Below are positions 44,675-52,910 of a stretch of DNA of 64,000 nucleotides, one piece after another (within the stretch, counting starts at the first letter, position 1; each line of letters opens with the position of its first letter). The notes beneath the pieces are model-generated. The model did no database searches. It saw only the letters and a program-made list of their open reading frames with translations, and was not told where the DNA came from. Source of the stretch: Hymenobacter glacialis (GTDB lineage: Bacteria > Bacteroidota > Bacteroidia > Cytophagales > Hymenobacteraceae); NCBI RefSeq assembly GCF_001816165.1, contig NZ_MDZC01000123.1:62001-126000 (forward strand). The letters are read 5' to 3'. Position numbers and translations under genes: made by a program.

Positions 44675-45976
44675 ATGCTCAATCTCACCACTTCTGCAGC
44701 CCTTTTCGAACGTGCTAAAAACCTGATTCCGGGCGGCGTCAACTCCCCGGTGCGGGCCTTTCGGTCGGTAGGCGGCTCGCCAGTGTTCATGAAAAGCGCC
44801 CAGGGCGCCTGGCTCACCGACGTGGACGGCAACCGCTACATGGACTTCATCAACTCCTGGGGGCCCATGATTCTGGGCCACGCGCCGCAGCTGGTGCTCG
44901 ATGCCGTGAGCAAGGCCCTGCCCGACTCCCTGAGCTTTGGCGCGCCCACCCACCGCGAAGTGGAAATGGCCGAGCTGATTCGGGCCATGGTGCCCAGCAT
45001 CGAAAAAGTGCGGCTCGTGAACTCCGGCACCGAGGCCTGCATGTCGGCCGTTCGGGTGGCGCGCGGCTACACCGGCCGCGCCAAAATCATCAAATTCGAA
45101 GGCTGCTACCACGGCCACGGCGATGCCTTTCTGATTGCGGCCGGCAGCGGTGCCCTTACCATGGGCGAGCCCGACTCGGCCGGCGTGACCCAGGGCGTGG
45201 CCCAGGACACCCTCACCGCTCCCTACAACGATTTGCCCGCCGTGGAGGCCCTCATCGCCGCCAACCCCGGCCAGATTGCCGCCCTTATTCTGGAGCCCGT
45301 AGTAGGCAACATGGGCCTGGTGGCCCCTGTCGAAGGTTTCCTGCAGGCCCTGCGCGCCCTGTGCACCGAGCACGGCATCGTATTTATTTTTGATGAAGTG
45401 ATGACCGGTTTCCGCCTAGCGGCGGGCGGGGCCCAGGAGTTGTTCGGTATCACCCCCGACCTCACCACGCTGGGCAAAATCATTGGCGGCGGCCTGCCCG
45501 TGGGCGCCTACGGCGGCCGCGAAGAAATAATGAACTGGGTAGCGCCCGTGGGCAAGGTGTACCAGGCCGGCACGCTCTCCGGCAACCCCATGGCCACCGC
45601 CGCCGGCATGGCCCAACTGCGCTACCTGCACGAGCACCCCGAGCTGTACCGCGACCTGGAAACCACCAGCGCCCGCCTGGCCGATGGCACCCGCGAGATT
45701 GCCGCCGAGCTTGGCCTAAACTACACGGTGAACCGTGTGGGCTCCATGTTCAGCCTGTTTTTCACGAGCCAGCCGGTGCGTAACCTCGACGATGCCAAGC
45801 AGTGCGACACCGCCGCCTTTGGCCGCTACTTCCACGCCATGCTGGAGCGCGGCATTTACCTAGCACCTTCGCAGTTTGAGGCCCTGTTCGTGTCCACGGC
45901 CATCAGCGAGGAGCTGGTAGAGATGTACCTTAAGGCCTGCCGCGAGTCGCTGGTAGAAGCCCACCGCGCAAAGTAG
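44675..45976 (+). CDS. hemL: glutamate-1-semialdehyde 2,1-aminomutase
   Basis: A 433-residue PLP enzyme that isomerises glutamate-1-semialdehyde to 5-aminolevulinate in the C5 haem pathway. Signature blocks: LIPGGVNSPVRAF, VNSGTEACMSAVR, FEGCYHGHGD, and the PLP Lys K268 (TTLGKIIGGGLP). Full length. There is no Shine-Dalgarno before the ATG. It is followed at once by a 32-bp perfect inverted repeat. Confidence 0.97.
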   Translation: MLNLTTSAALFERAKNLIPGGVNSPVRAFRSVGGSPVFMKSAQGAWLTDVDGNRYMDFINSWGPMILGHAPQLVLDAVSKALPDSLSFGAPTHREVEMAELIRAMVPSIEKVRLVNSGTEACMSAVRVARGYTGRAKIIKFEGCYHGHGDAFLIAAGSGALTMGEPDSAGVTQGVAQDTLTAPYNDLPAVEALIAANPGQIAALILEPVVGNMGLVAPVEGFLQALRALCTEHGIVFIFDEVMTGFRLAAGGAQELFGITPDLTTLGKIIGGGLPVGAYGGREEIMNWVAPVGKVYQAGTLSGNPMATAAGMAQLRYLHEHPELYRDLETTSARLADGTREIAAELGLNYTVNRVGSMFSLFFTSQPVRNLDDAKQCDTAAFGRYFHAMLERGIYLAPSQFEALFVSTAISEELVEMYLKACRESLVEAHRAK

Positions 45977-46078
45977 CGCGAAGTAAAAATTAAGTTGCGC
46001 GAAGGCTGCCAGGTCGTAATCAGCACGGTGGGGCACTGGAAGACCCCAGCCTTCGCGCAACTTAATTTTTACTTCGCG
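45977..46078. repeat. 32-bp perfect inverted repeat with 38-nt loop
   Basis: Arms 45977-46008 and 46047-46078 pair perfectly (CGCGAAGTAAAAATTAAGTT then GCGCGAAGGCTG). The word GCGCGAAG occurs twice in each arm. It begins right after the hemL stop and ends 12 nt before the -7-like box of the next gene. It could be a terminator, but it ends in no T run and has an unusually large loop. Confidence 0.85.
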
Positions 46079-46089
46079 AAACATTGCGC

Positions 46090-46097
46090 GACCTTTG
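46090..46097 (+). promoter_or_regulatory. near-consensus -7 box before 46102
   Basis: GACCTTTG (first base differs from TAnnTTTG) followed by CGGC and ATG, again 4-nt spacing. Confidence 0.45.
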
Positions 46098-46101
46098 CGG
46101 C

Positions 46102-46989
46102 ATGTTAAAACAGTTATTTGTGATTGTGCTGCTGCTATTGGCACAGTTGAGCCATGCCCAGACTCCCGCAGCCGCCAACAAGCGCCTCTTCGACAAAACC
46201 ATCGACGAGCTGAACTTCCGCACCATGGAAACGGTGTACGACAAGTCGTTTACCCGCGGCAAGTTTCCCATCACGCTGCGCACCGCCGCGGCCCGCCGCA
46301 ACTTCGATGAGTTTGGCAACAACGCGGGGCTCAAGCAGCTGTTTATGAACTACAACGGCGTGGCAGAGCGCTACAAAAACCGCTACGGCAACGGCCCCAA
46401 CACGCTGGCTGAGTTTGAGAAGCAGCTTAAGTCGGTACTGCTGGACAAGAACTTTGAGTTCTTCATTCACAACCTGCCGCGCGACGAGCGGGTGGCCCTG
46501 GTGCGGGCCGAGCAGCGCCTCATTCAGCAAGCCACGGCCCAGTTCAACGCCTCGGGCGCGCCCGAGGAAGTGGCCGCCGTGCCGCCCGCCGATGTAGACG
46601 CCGAAGCCCCCGTGACGGCCCCCCTCACCACGCACGACAACGACAGTGACGGCCCGGCGGCGGGCAACGACGAGGAGCCCCTCACCAGCCAGACCGCCGC
46701 CACCGCCCCCCCAGGCCCCGCCCCGCGCCACGACTGGGTAGACTACTTCACCCTGCTACTAAGCCTGACCAGCGTGGTGATGCTGGCCTACCTGATGACC
46801 ACCGTGCTGCCCGCCATGAGCCGCCGCATCAACAATCTGGCAGCCGACCCGGAGCCGGAGCCCGAGCCCCGCAGCTTGGCGAGCCGCCTGCGGCCCAACC
46901 GCTCGCCGGGCCTGCGCGAAGACCGGTACGACGAAGACGAATACGACGACGAGCCCAAGGGCCCGAACCGCCCCCACGACGACGACTAA
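46102..46989 (+). CDS. hypothetical envelope protein with late transmembrane helix
   Basis: A 295-residue protein from MLKQLFVIVLLLLAQLSHAQ (signal peptide). Residues 25-150 are helical (RTMETVYDKSFTRGKF, LAEFEKQLKSVLLDKNFE). A Pro/Ala/acidic linker follows, then one transmembrane helix (FTLLLSLTSVVMLAYLMTTV) and an acidic, low-complexity tail (RYDEDEYDDEP). I do not recognise a family. It probably faces the periplasm. Single gene between hemL and dcd. Confidence 0.75.
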   Translation: MLKQLFVIVLLLLAQLSHAQTPAAANKRLFDKTIDELNFRTMETVYDKSFTRGKFPITLRTAAARRNFDEFGNNAGLKQLFMNYNGVAERYKNRYGNGPNTLAEFEKQLKSVLLDKNFEFFIHNLPRDERVALVRAEQRLIQQATAQFNASGAPEEVAAVPPADVDAEAPVTAPLTTHDNDSDGPAAGNDEEPLTSQTAATAPPGPAPRHDWVDYFTLLLSLTSVVMLAYLMTTVLPAMSRRINNLAADPEPEPEPRSLASRLRPNRSPGLREDRYDEDEYDDEPKGPNRPHDDD

Positions 46990-47050
46990 CGCCTGAATTT
47001 TTTACCTGCCGAGCAGTTTCGTACTCAAAAATTCAGCCCCACCAGCGCCC

Positions 47051-47590
47051 ATGATTTTATCTGACCAGCAAATCCTTGCGGAAATCGAAAAAGGCACCAT
47101 CGTCATCGAGCCCTACGACCGTAGCTGCCTGGGAACCAACTCCTACGACGTGCACCTCGGCCAGTACCTCTCCACCTACCGCGACGAGGTATTGGATGCC
47201 CGCAAGCACAATGAAATCGATACCTTCGAAATCCCGGAGACCGAAGGCTTCGTGCTGCAGCCCGGCACCCTCTACCTGGGTGTGACGCAGGAATATACCG
47301 AAACGCTCGCCACCGTGCCGTTCCTGGAAGGCAAGAGCAGCGTGGGCCGATTAGGTATCGACATTCATGCCACGGCGGGCAAAGGCGACGTGGGCTTTTG
47401 CAACCACTGGACCCTGGAAATCAGCGTATCGATGCCCGTGCGGGTGTACCGCCACATGCCCATCGGCCAACTGATTTATTTCATGGTGCAGGGCGACGTT
47501 AACACGTTCTACAACCGCAAGCTGAATGCGAAATACAACGACCGCACTAACAAGCCAGTGGAGTCGATGATGTGGAAAAATAACTGGTAG
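47051..47590 (+). CDS. dcd: dCTP deaminase
   Basis: A 179-residue homotrimer-type enzyme that deaminates dCTP to dUTP for dTMP synthesis. Family blocks: MILSDQQILAEIEKGTI, LGTNSYDVHL, VTQEYTETLATVPFLEGKS and TAGKGDVGFCNHWTLEI (catalytic Glu near SVGRLGIDIHATAG region). Full length; cytosolic. It is followed by 255 bp without a gene. Confidence 0.95.
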   Translation: MILSDQQILAEIEKGTIVIEPYDRSCLGTNSYDVHLGQYLSTYRDEVLDARKHNEIDTFEIPETEGFVLQPGTLYLGVTQEYTETLATVPFLEGKSSVGRLGIDIHATAGKGDVGFCNHWTLEISVSMPVRVYRHMPIGQLIYFMVQGDVNTFYNRKLNAKYNDRTNKPVESMMWKNNW

Positions 47591-47845
47591 TAAGCGCAAT
47601 AGGAGGTAAGCCTATCTTATTGCGCTTGCGAAGTATCCTGTCAGGTCAGACCATGCTGCGCTCCGGGAATATAATGCGTCCTTACTTGAGCACGCAGGGG
47701 GTGTTTGGGGAAGTTACTGCGTGTCGTAGGTGCGAGTTGGGTAATCAATTCCGAACCGCCTCGGCCATTTTTGCGTTTAAAAGGTCCGAGCTGGGGCAGT
47801 CCTAACTGGCCCGGTCCTTGCGTAAGAGTGTATCTAATCCCTACC

Positions 47846-48397
47846 ATGATGACTATGAAAACCGCTTTTGCTTCTGTATTTCTGGCCCTTTTGGCCGGCG
47901 CCGCCTCCGCCCAGCAAGCTCCTGTAGCCACCACGGTACAGGTGCGGGACAAGACCCAGTCTTCCCCGCGTCTAAACCCGGTGGAAGCCCGCGCCGACCG
48001 CCTGAGCAGGCAGATGGTGCGCGACCTGCGCCTCAACAACTACCAGGCAACCAAGCTTCGGGCCATCAACGAGGATAAAATTGCGAAGATGGCCGCCATC
48101 GAGCGCAAAAATGCCGGCAACCAAAAGCTCATCGACGAGCAGTGCAATGGTGTGTGCAAAGAGCGCGACCAGGAACTGCAAGCCGTGCTGAGTAACGACC
48201 AGTACAGCAGCTACTTTGGTGCGCGTTCCACTTATTACAAATACGATAAGGACTACGCCACGCAATCTGCCAGCATCATGCTGACCAACGCCGTGCAGAA
48301 CCCCACGCCAGCGCGGGCTAACGACGCGACCATCTCCCCAGCCAAGTCCAAGCCCGCCAACACGCCCGCCGGCAACCTTGGCCGGAACGCACGTTAG
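47846..48397 (+). CDS. hypothetical periplasmic helical protein
   Basis: A 183-residue protein from MMTMKTAFASVFLALLAG (signal peptide to SAQQ). The helical middle (RADRLSRQMVRDLRLNNYQ, KIAKMAAIERKNAG, DQELQAVLSNDQYSSYF) resembles small Spy/CpxP or LTXXQ-type envelope proteins in layout, without a clear LTxxQ motif. Two Cys (QCNGVCK) could form a disulfide. Function unknown. The upstream reading to 47705 is non-coding. A terminator follows. Confidence 0.7.
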   Translation: MMTMKTAFASVFLALLAGAASAQQAPVATTVQVRDKTQSSPRLNPVEARADRLSRQMVRDLRLNNYQATKLRAINEDKIAKMAAIERKNAGNQKLIDEQCNGVCKERDQELQAVLSNDQYSSYFGARSTYYKYDKDYATQSASIMLTNAVQNPTPARANDATISPAKSKPANTPAGNLGRNAR

Positions 48398-48417
48398 ACA
48401 GTTCATCAAGCTGAAAT

Positions 48418-48454
48418 AAAAAAGCCCCGTAGCGTTTTGCTACCGGGGCTTTTT
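48418..48454. terminator. bidirectional terminator
   Basis: AAAAAAGCCCCGTAGC and GCTACCGGGGCTTTTT pair around GTTTT with one bulge. It separates the plus-strand gene from convergent gldC. Confidence 0.85.
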
Positions 48455-48469
48455 GTGTGTTGGCAGGGC

Positions 48470-48805
48470 CTACTTGCCTTGCTCCTGCGTGTCCAGGTAT
48501 GCTGAGAGCTCCTTGCACAAGGCGCGCATTTTGGTGGCCATTTCCTTGTCGTCGGTCGCCGTCACAATGTTCTCGGCCATCGAGCCAATGTTGTCCACCA
48601 CGAAGCGCTTCATCTCGTCCACGGGCATGTCCTTGGTCCAGAGGTCGATTTTCATGGTGCCGGCCTGCTCCCGGTCCCAGAGGGCAATGTTGATGGCCTT
48701 GGCGAAGTGAATGTCTGGCCCTGCATCGGTGGCCGTCCAGCTGATGGCTTCGGGGACTTTGTTATTGTCGAGGGCAATGCTGAAGCGTATTTCTGATTTT
48801 TTCAT
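48470..48805 (-). CDS. gldC: gliding motility protein GldC
   Basis: A 111-residue protein matching my memory of GldC: MKKSEIRFSIALDNNKVPE, ISWTATDAG, and LWTKDMPVDEMKRFVVD. GldC is a small cytosolic or membrane-associated gliding protein in Bacteroidota, dispensable in some species and of unclear biochemistry. A CTCTTTTG box ends 4 nt before the ATG. Between it and dnaN is a perfect 36-nt palindrome. Confidence 0.88.
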   Translation of the reverse strand: MKKSEIRFSIALDNNKVPEAISWTATDAGPDIHFAKAINIALWDREQAGTMKIDLWTKDMPVDEMKRFVVDNIGSMAENIVTATDDKEMATKMRALCKELSAYLDTQEQGK

Positions 48806-48826
48806 AATTCAAAAGAGGAAAACCAG

Positions 48827-48918
48827 AACGTCATGCTGAGCTTGCCGAAGCATCTCTACCGCATTAGTAACTAAATACTTGCGCGGTAGAGATGCTTCGG
48901 CAAGCTCAGCATGACGTT
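48827..48918. repeat. AACGTCATGCTGAGC palindrome, 36-nt perfect arms
   Basis: Arms 48827-48862 and 48883-48918 are perfect reverse complements (AACGTCATGCTGAGCTTGCC, GAAGCATCTCTACCGC) with a 20-nt loop. The best-preserved copy of the family. Confidence 0.9.
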
Positions 48919-48942
48919 CACAGACAGTAAGCGCGATAGTAG

Positions 48943-50067
48943 TTAAACGTAGTTATTCAGCATCACTGGCATCACCAGCATCAGGATGCTTTCGTTGTCA
49001 TCCGGGGTGGTGGGCATGAGCAGGCCGGCGCGGTTGGGCGTGCTCAGCTCCAGGGTGATTTCCTCCGAGTCGATGTTCGACAGCATTTCGAGCAGGAAGC
49101 GGGCATTAAAGCCGATTTCCATGTCCTCGCCGTCGTACTGGCAGGTGAGGGTTTCCTTGGCTTCGTTGCTGAAGTCCAGGTCTTCGGCCGAAACTACCAG
49201 TTCGGAGCCGGCCAGGCGCAGACGCACCTGGTGGGTGGTTTTGTTGGAGTAGATGCTGATGCGGCGCACCGAATTCAGCAGCTCGGCGCGGTTGATGATG
49301 AGCTTGTTGGGGTTGCTCACCGGAATCACGTTTTCGTAGTCCGGGTAACGCTCGTCAATCAGGCGGCACACGAGGCGCATCTGGTTGAAGGAGAAAAAGG
49401 CGTTGCTTTGGTTGAACTCCATCTTCACCGGCGTAGCCTCGGAGGGCAGCGTGCCCTTCAGCAGGTTGAAGGCTTTGCGCGGGATGATGAGGTTGGCGGT
49501 CTGGCCGGCGCCCACGTCCTGGCGGCGGTAGCGGAGCAGGCGGTGCCCGTCGGTGGCCACGAAGGTCACCTGCGAGTCGGCCAGCTGCACCAGAATGCCG
49601 GTCATGGCCGGGCGCAGCTCGTCGGTGCTCACCGCGAAGATGGTTTTGTTGATGGCCCGCGCCAGCGACGACGACGGCATCTCAATCGGGGCCGAGCCCT
49701 TCACCACCGGCACGCGGGGGAAGTCGGCGGCGTTCTCGCCAGCCAGCTTGTAGCGCCCGTTGGCCGAGCTGATTTCGATGGTGTAGGTTTCCTCGTCCAG
49801 CGTGAAGGTGACGGGCTGGTCGGGCAGGTTCTTGAGGGTATCGAGCAGGATGCGGGCGGGCGCGGCAATGCGGCCGGTGTCGCGGGCCTCCACGGGCAAC
49901 TCGGTAATCATGCTCGTCTCCAGGTCGGAGGCGGTGATGGTGAGCTTACCGGCCTCAATCTCAAAGAGAAAGTTCTCCAGAATGGGCACCACGGGGTTGT
50001 TCGTCACCACGCCGTTGATGCTTTGCAGCTGCTTGAGCAGCGCGGAGGAGGATACAATGAATTTCAT
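48943..50067 (-). CDS. dnaN: DNA polymerase III beta subunit (sliding clamp)
   Basis: A 374-residue clamp. N-terminus MKFIVSSSALLKQLQSINGV and the C-terminus (LLMPTTPDDNESILMLVMPV then MLNNYV) fit Bacteroidota DnaN, including the usual PM[R/L]-type end. Three clamp domains are implied by length. It rings DNA and tethers the polymerase. It is not next to dnaA here, as is common in this phylum, so no origin is suggested. Confidence 0.97.
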   Translation of the reverse strand: MKFIVSSSALLKQLQSINGVVTNNPVVPILENFLFEIEAGKLTITASDLETSMITELPVEARDTGRIAAPARILLDTLKNLPDQPVTFTLDEETYTIEISSANGRYKLAGENAADFPRVPVVKGSAPIEMPSSSLARAINKTIFAVSTDELRPAMTGILVQLADSQVTFVATDGHRLLRYRRQDVGAGQTANLIIPRKAFNLLKGTLPSEATPVKMEFNQSNAFFSFNQMRLVCRLIDERYPDYENVIPVSNPNKLIINRAELLNSVRRISIYSNKTTHQVRLRLAGSELVVSAEDLDFSNEAKETLTCQYDGEDMEIGFNARFLLEMLSNIDSEEITLELSTPNRAGLLMPTTPDDNESILMLVMPVMLNNYV

Positions 50068-50202
50068 GGTGCGAGGCTAAGATTGGGGCTAAGGGAGGGC
50101 AAAGATAGGGGGTGGGGTTGGGGTTTGGAAGGGGCGCGATGAGCAGCTGAAGCTTCTTTCAATGCAACTCCTTACATTGGTCGAAACAAAGCCCGATGAG
50201 TC

Positions 50203-50394
50203 ATGCTGAAGACTACACTTTTGTCTGCCTTTACTGAATTGCCCGCCGAGTTCGATAAGGAAGTATTGTTTGCGTGCCTTGGAGAAGTAAGAAAGCTAGA
50301 GCAACAAATCGAAGCGAGCGGACGGAGTGAAGCCATTACTTCGGAGGAAATAAAGCAGATTATCAGGGCTAACTTCTATGATAAACAAGTCTGA
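50203..50394 (+). CDS. small hypothetical protein, 63 aa
   Basis: A helical 63-residue frame (MLKTTLLSAFTELPAEFDKE ... ASGRSEAITSEEIKQIIRAN). A/T-rich codons match the next gene and differ from dnaN and gldG. Its stop is 1 nt before the next gene's ATG, so the pair is likely one operon. No family recognised. Could be a small regulator; nothing shows it. Confidence 0.5.
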   Translation: MLKTTLLSAFTELPAEFDKEVLFACLGEVRKLEQQIEASGRSEAITSEEIKQIIRANFYDKQV

Positions 50395-50395
50395 A

Positions 50396-51121
50396 ATGGG
50401 CTGGTGGAAATTCCTGTTCAAGCAGGGGAATACTCTTCCTTTACTCATGCTTTTGTTTGGCTTCACTGGCTGTTCCAACTCGAAGAGCAAAAGTGAAGTG
50501 ACAACAGACGGCTTTCAGATTAAAACGGCGAACCCAAATTTGAGAAATAGCTTCAGGCAGGCGAAACTGATTTCTGACAGCTTAGCGCGAATTGTTATCG
50601 CCCCAGAGAAGTTAGGTAATTTTTATTGTCGCTACCATTTCGAGTATTATGATGAGCAGAGATATGAAAATGACTCAATCAATAAAATGCCACTCAATTA
50701 TGACTTTACTTATTACCTGTTAACAGAAGGCGATACTATTGGCCGAGCAACGGTTTCATTGGATAATACGCTATGCCTTAATTATATTGACGTGGACGAT
50801 TTTATCGGCTTGAGGTATATTTTAGATGGAAAATTTTCTGTCGACAAACGCAAGGCTCTAAGTATCGGCAAGCAATTCGGAGTTGACTTAAATTCAACAC
50901 GGGCGAGGGCAACTGCAGAATTTGTTACGTCAAGTGTTAGACGCTACGACGATGAACACATGGTTTTGAATGACATTCCGGCACTCATAAGATTAGCCGA
51001 GAAAGATGACCTTACATTTTATTGGGTAGTAGAGAACCATTGTAACGGCTGCATGACCCTTAAAATCAATGCGGAAACCAAAGTGGTTTATGACAACCAT
51101 CGGTATATGTTTGTCTATTAG
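50396..51121 (+). CDS. hypothetical lipoprotein, AT-rich
   Basis: A 241-residue protein from MGWWKFLFKQGNTLPLLMLL, with a lipobox (GFTGC, Cys about 26). The rest is mixed alpha/beta with no family I recognise (YCRYHFEYYDEQRYENDS, DDFIGLRYILDGKFSVDK, CNGCMTLKINAETKVVYDN). An in-frame ATG at 50378 overlaps the previous gene. It overlaps the convergent gldG stop by 4 nt. Low GC suggests recent gain. Confidence 0.65.
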   Translation: MGWWKFLFKQGNTLPLLMLLFGFTGCSNSKSKSEVTTDGFQIKTANPNLRNSFRQAKLISDSLARIVIAPEKLGNFYCRYHFEYYDEQRYENDSINKMPLNYDFTYYLLTEGDTIGRATVSLDNTLCLNYIDVDDFIGLRYILDGKFSVDKRKALSIGKQFGVDLNSTRARATAEFVTSSVRRYDDEHMVLNDIPALIRLAEKDDLTFYWVVENHCNGCMTLKINAETKVVYDNHRYMFVY

Positions 51122-52845
51122 CTCGCAAACCCTGCATACCGCCGCCTGCGCCGCCACGCCCGCACGGCGCCGAACAGCCCCAGTAGCACCAGCGGCGCGC
51201 CCAGGTTCAGCAGCTGCCAGGTGCGGCGCTGCTCGGCTAGCTTCACTTTGTCGAGGGGACGGAGGGTGATTTGCTTGCCGCGCACGGAGATGAGGCCGGT
51301 TTCGTCCAGCAGGTAGTCGGTGGCGTTGAGGACCAGCTCGCGGTTGGCGAATTCGGTGTTGGCGAGGCGGTCGAAGCCCAAGCGAAAGGGGTTGCCGGTT
51401 TTGGGGTCGATTTCGGAGCGCATGAAGTCGCCATCGGCCAATACCACGATTTTGGAGGGCTTGGCCGTGGGCGACTTTTCGGGCTGGAATTGCAGGGTGC
51501 CGGGCCGGGCGCGGTTGGCGAACAGCGACGGGAATTGGCCTTCCAGCAAATAGCCCACGGGCTGAAATCCTTTCTGGTAGAGCTTGGGGTTGGGCTCCAG
51601 GCGGGCATCGTTGAAGTTGATGGGCACGGGCGCGGGCAGGGCCCGGGTGTAGCGCGAGGTGGTGAGCAAGGCCGTTTTACGGATACCGCTGGCCTTCACC
51701 GTATCCAGGCTGCCCACGAATTTCAGGTACACCGCATCGAGGTTGCGGGTGATGGGATGGGCGCTGAACTTGTTGATGAGCGGGTAGAGCTGCCAGGGCA
51801 TGGGCTCTATTTTGGGTTTGTTGCCATCGGTGCCCGTCACGAGCGGAATCTGGCCGCTGTTGAGGTCGAGAAGCAGGTTTTGGTTCAGGCGCAGGCCGTA
51901 CTTGAAGAACAGGTCGTCGAGGTTAAGGTCGTAGGGCGTGGCCAGGGCAACGCCATTCCGGCTCACGCTGTCGAGGTCCACGCGCAGGGCATCGACGAAA
52001 AATAGCGCCCGACCACCCTGGTGAATGAACTGGTCGAGCTTGAATTTCTCGTCCTCCGAATACGGGGTCTTGGGCTGGGCAATGACCACGGCGTCGAGGG
52101 CGCTCAGGTCTTTAACCTGGCTGAGCGTGACGCGGAACACGTCGTACTGTTGCTGCCAGGAGCCGAGCATGTCGCCGGCCTGCACGTTGGTGAGCTCGCC
52201 GTGCCCTTCCACTACGCCAATGCGTTTGCGCAGTGCGGGCACCAGCGCGCGAATGGTGCTGGCCAGTTCGTATTCCAGCCCTTCGATGCTCTGGTTGAGG
52301 CGCACGTCGGCCGGGGCGGCCTGGTTGCCGCGCAGCAGCAGCACGTTGCGGTCCTGGCCGCCCACGCTCACCACGGCGTAGGGGAAGATGATTTTCTCCA
52401 CGCGCTTGCCGTTTTCGGTAGCGCCGAGGTTGGTGGGTTTCAGCCCCTTTTTGAGCAGCGACTGATAGAAGGCGTCGCGGGCGGCGGGCGTGCTGGCCGC
52501 GCTGGGGTCAATGAAAATGTAGTTCAGGTTGGTGCCGCCGTACACTTGGAATTCGGTCAGGGTTTCGCGCACGCCCTGCTCCAGGCGGCGGAACGCGGGC
52601 GGGAAGTCACCGGTGAGGTACACCGTGACGGTGACGGGCTGCTTGAGGTCGCGCAACAGCGTTTTGGTGGCTGCCGACATGGTGTAGCGCTTCTCTTCCG
52701 TCAAATCGAGGCGGAAGAAAAAGCGCTGCGCCACAAAATTAAACAGCAGGAGCAAGCCGACAATGGCGGCAAACGTGAGCAAGTCACGTTTTTTGGCCGC
52801 TAGCTGCGAGCTAGCCACTGGTAGCTCGTTAGGAGTGTTTTCCAC
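51118..52845 (-). CDS. gldG: gliding motility-associated ABC transporter component GldG
   Basis: A 575-residue protein with an N-terminal transmembrane helix (LLTFAAIVGLLLLFNFVAQR), a large extracytoplasmic GldG/DUF4350-like domain (LTEEKRYTMSAATKTLLRDL, then GVVEGHGELT) and a second membrane helix near the end (LGAPLVLLGLFGAVRAW). GldG works with GldF and GldA in an ABC transporter tied to gliding. GTG start. The first ~15 residues (PVASSQLAA region) are encoded within a CTAGCTG word repeat. It lies 65 bp after gldF. Confidence 0.92.
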   Translation of the reverse strand: MENTPNELPVASSQLAAKKRDLLTFAAIVGLLLLFNFVAQRFFFRLDLTEEKRYTMSAATKTLLRDLKQPVTVTVYLTGDFPPAFRRLEQGVRETLTEFQVYGGTNLNYIFIDPSAASTPAARDAFYQSLLKKGLKPTNLGATENGKRVEKIIFPYAVVSVGGQDRNVLLLRGNQAAPADVRLNQSIEGLEYELASTIRALVPALRKRIGVVEGHGELTNVQAGDMLGSWQQQYDVFRVTLSQVKDLSALDAVVIAQPKTPYSEDEKFKLDQFIHQGGRALFFVDALRVDLDSVSRNGVALATPYDLNLDDLFFKYGLRLNQNLLLDLNSGQIPLVTGTDGNKPKIEPMPWQLYPLINKFSAHPITRNLDAVYLKFVGSLDTVKASGIRKTALLTTSRYTRALPAPVPINFNDARLEPNPKLYQKGFQPVGYLLEGQFPSLFANRARPGTLQFQPEKSPTAKPSKIVVLADGDFMRSEIDPKTGNPFRLGFDRLANTEFANRELVLNATDYLLDETGLISVRGKQITLRPLDKVKLAEQRRTWQLLNLGAPLVLLGLFGAVRAWRRRRRYAGFAS

Positions 52846-52892
52846 AAGACAACTTTAATACTTAACACCAGAAGCCACTAGCTGCCAGCTAG
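52800..52892. repeat. CTAGCTGCNAGCTAG direct/palindromic repeat
   Basis: CTAGCTGCGAGCTAG (52800-52814, inside gldG) and CTAGCTGCCAGCTAG (52878-52892, in the spacer) differ at one base and are themselves palindromic. Partial words (CCACTGGTAGCTC, GTGACTAACAG) lie around them. Confidence 0.75.
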
Positions 52893-52910
52893 TGACTAAC
52901 AGTCAATAAA

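Noticed and set aside
47620..47805. 61-codon plus-strand frame in the dcd downstream spacer
   Set aside because: No coding bias, no motifs and no promoter or terminator support; the 255-bp spacer shows nothing else.
48943..50067. Replication origin near dnaN
   Set aside because: No dnaA, no DnaA-box cluster and no AT-rich unwinding region seen beside it.
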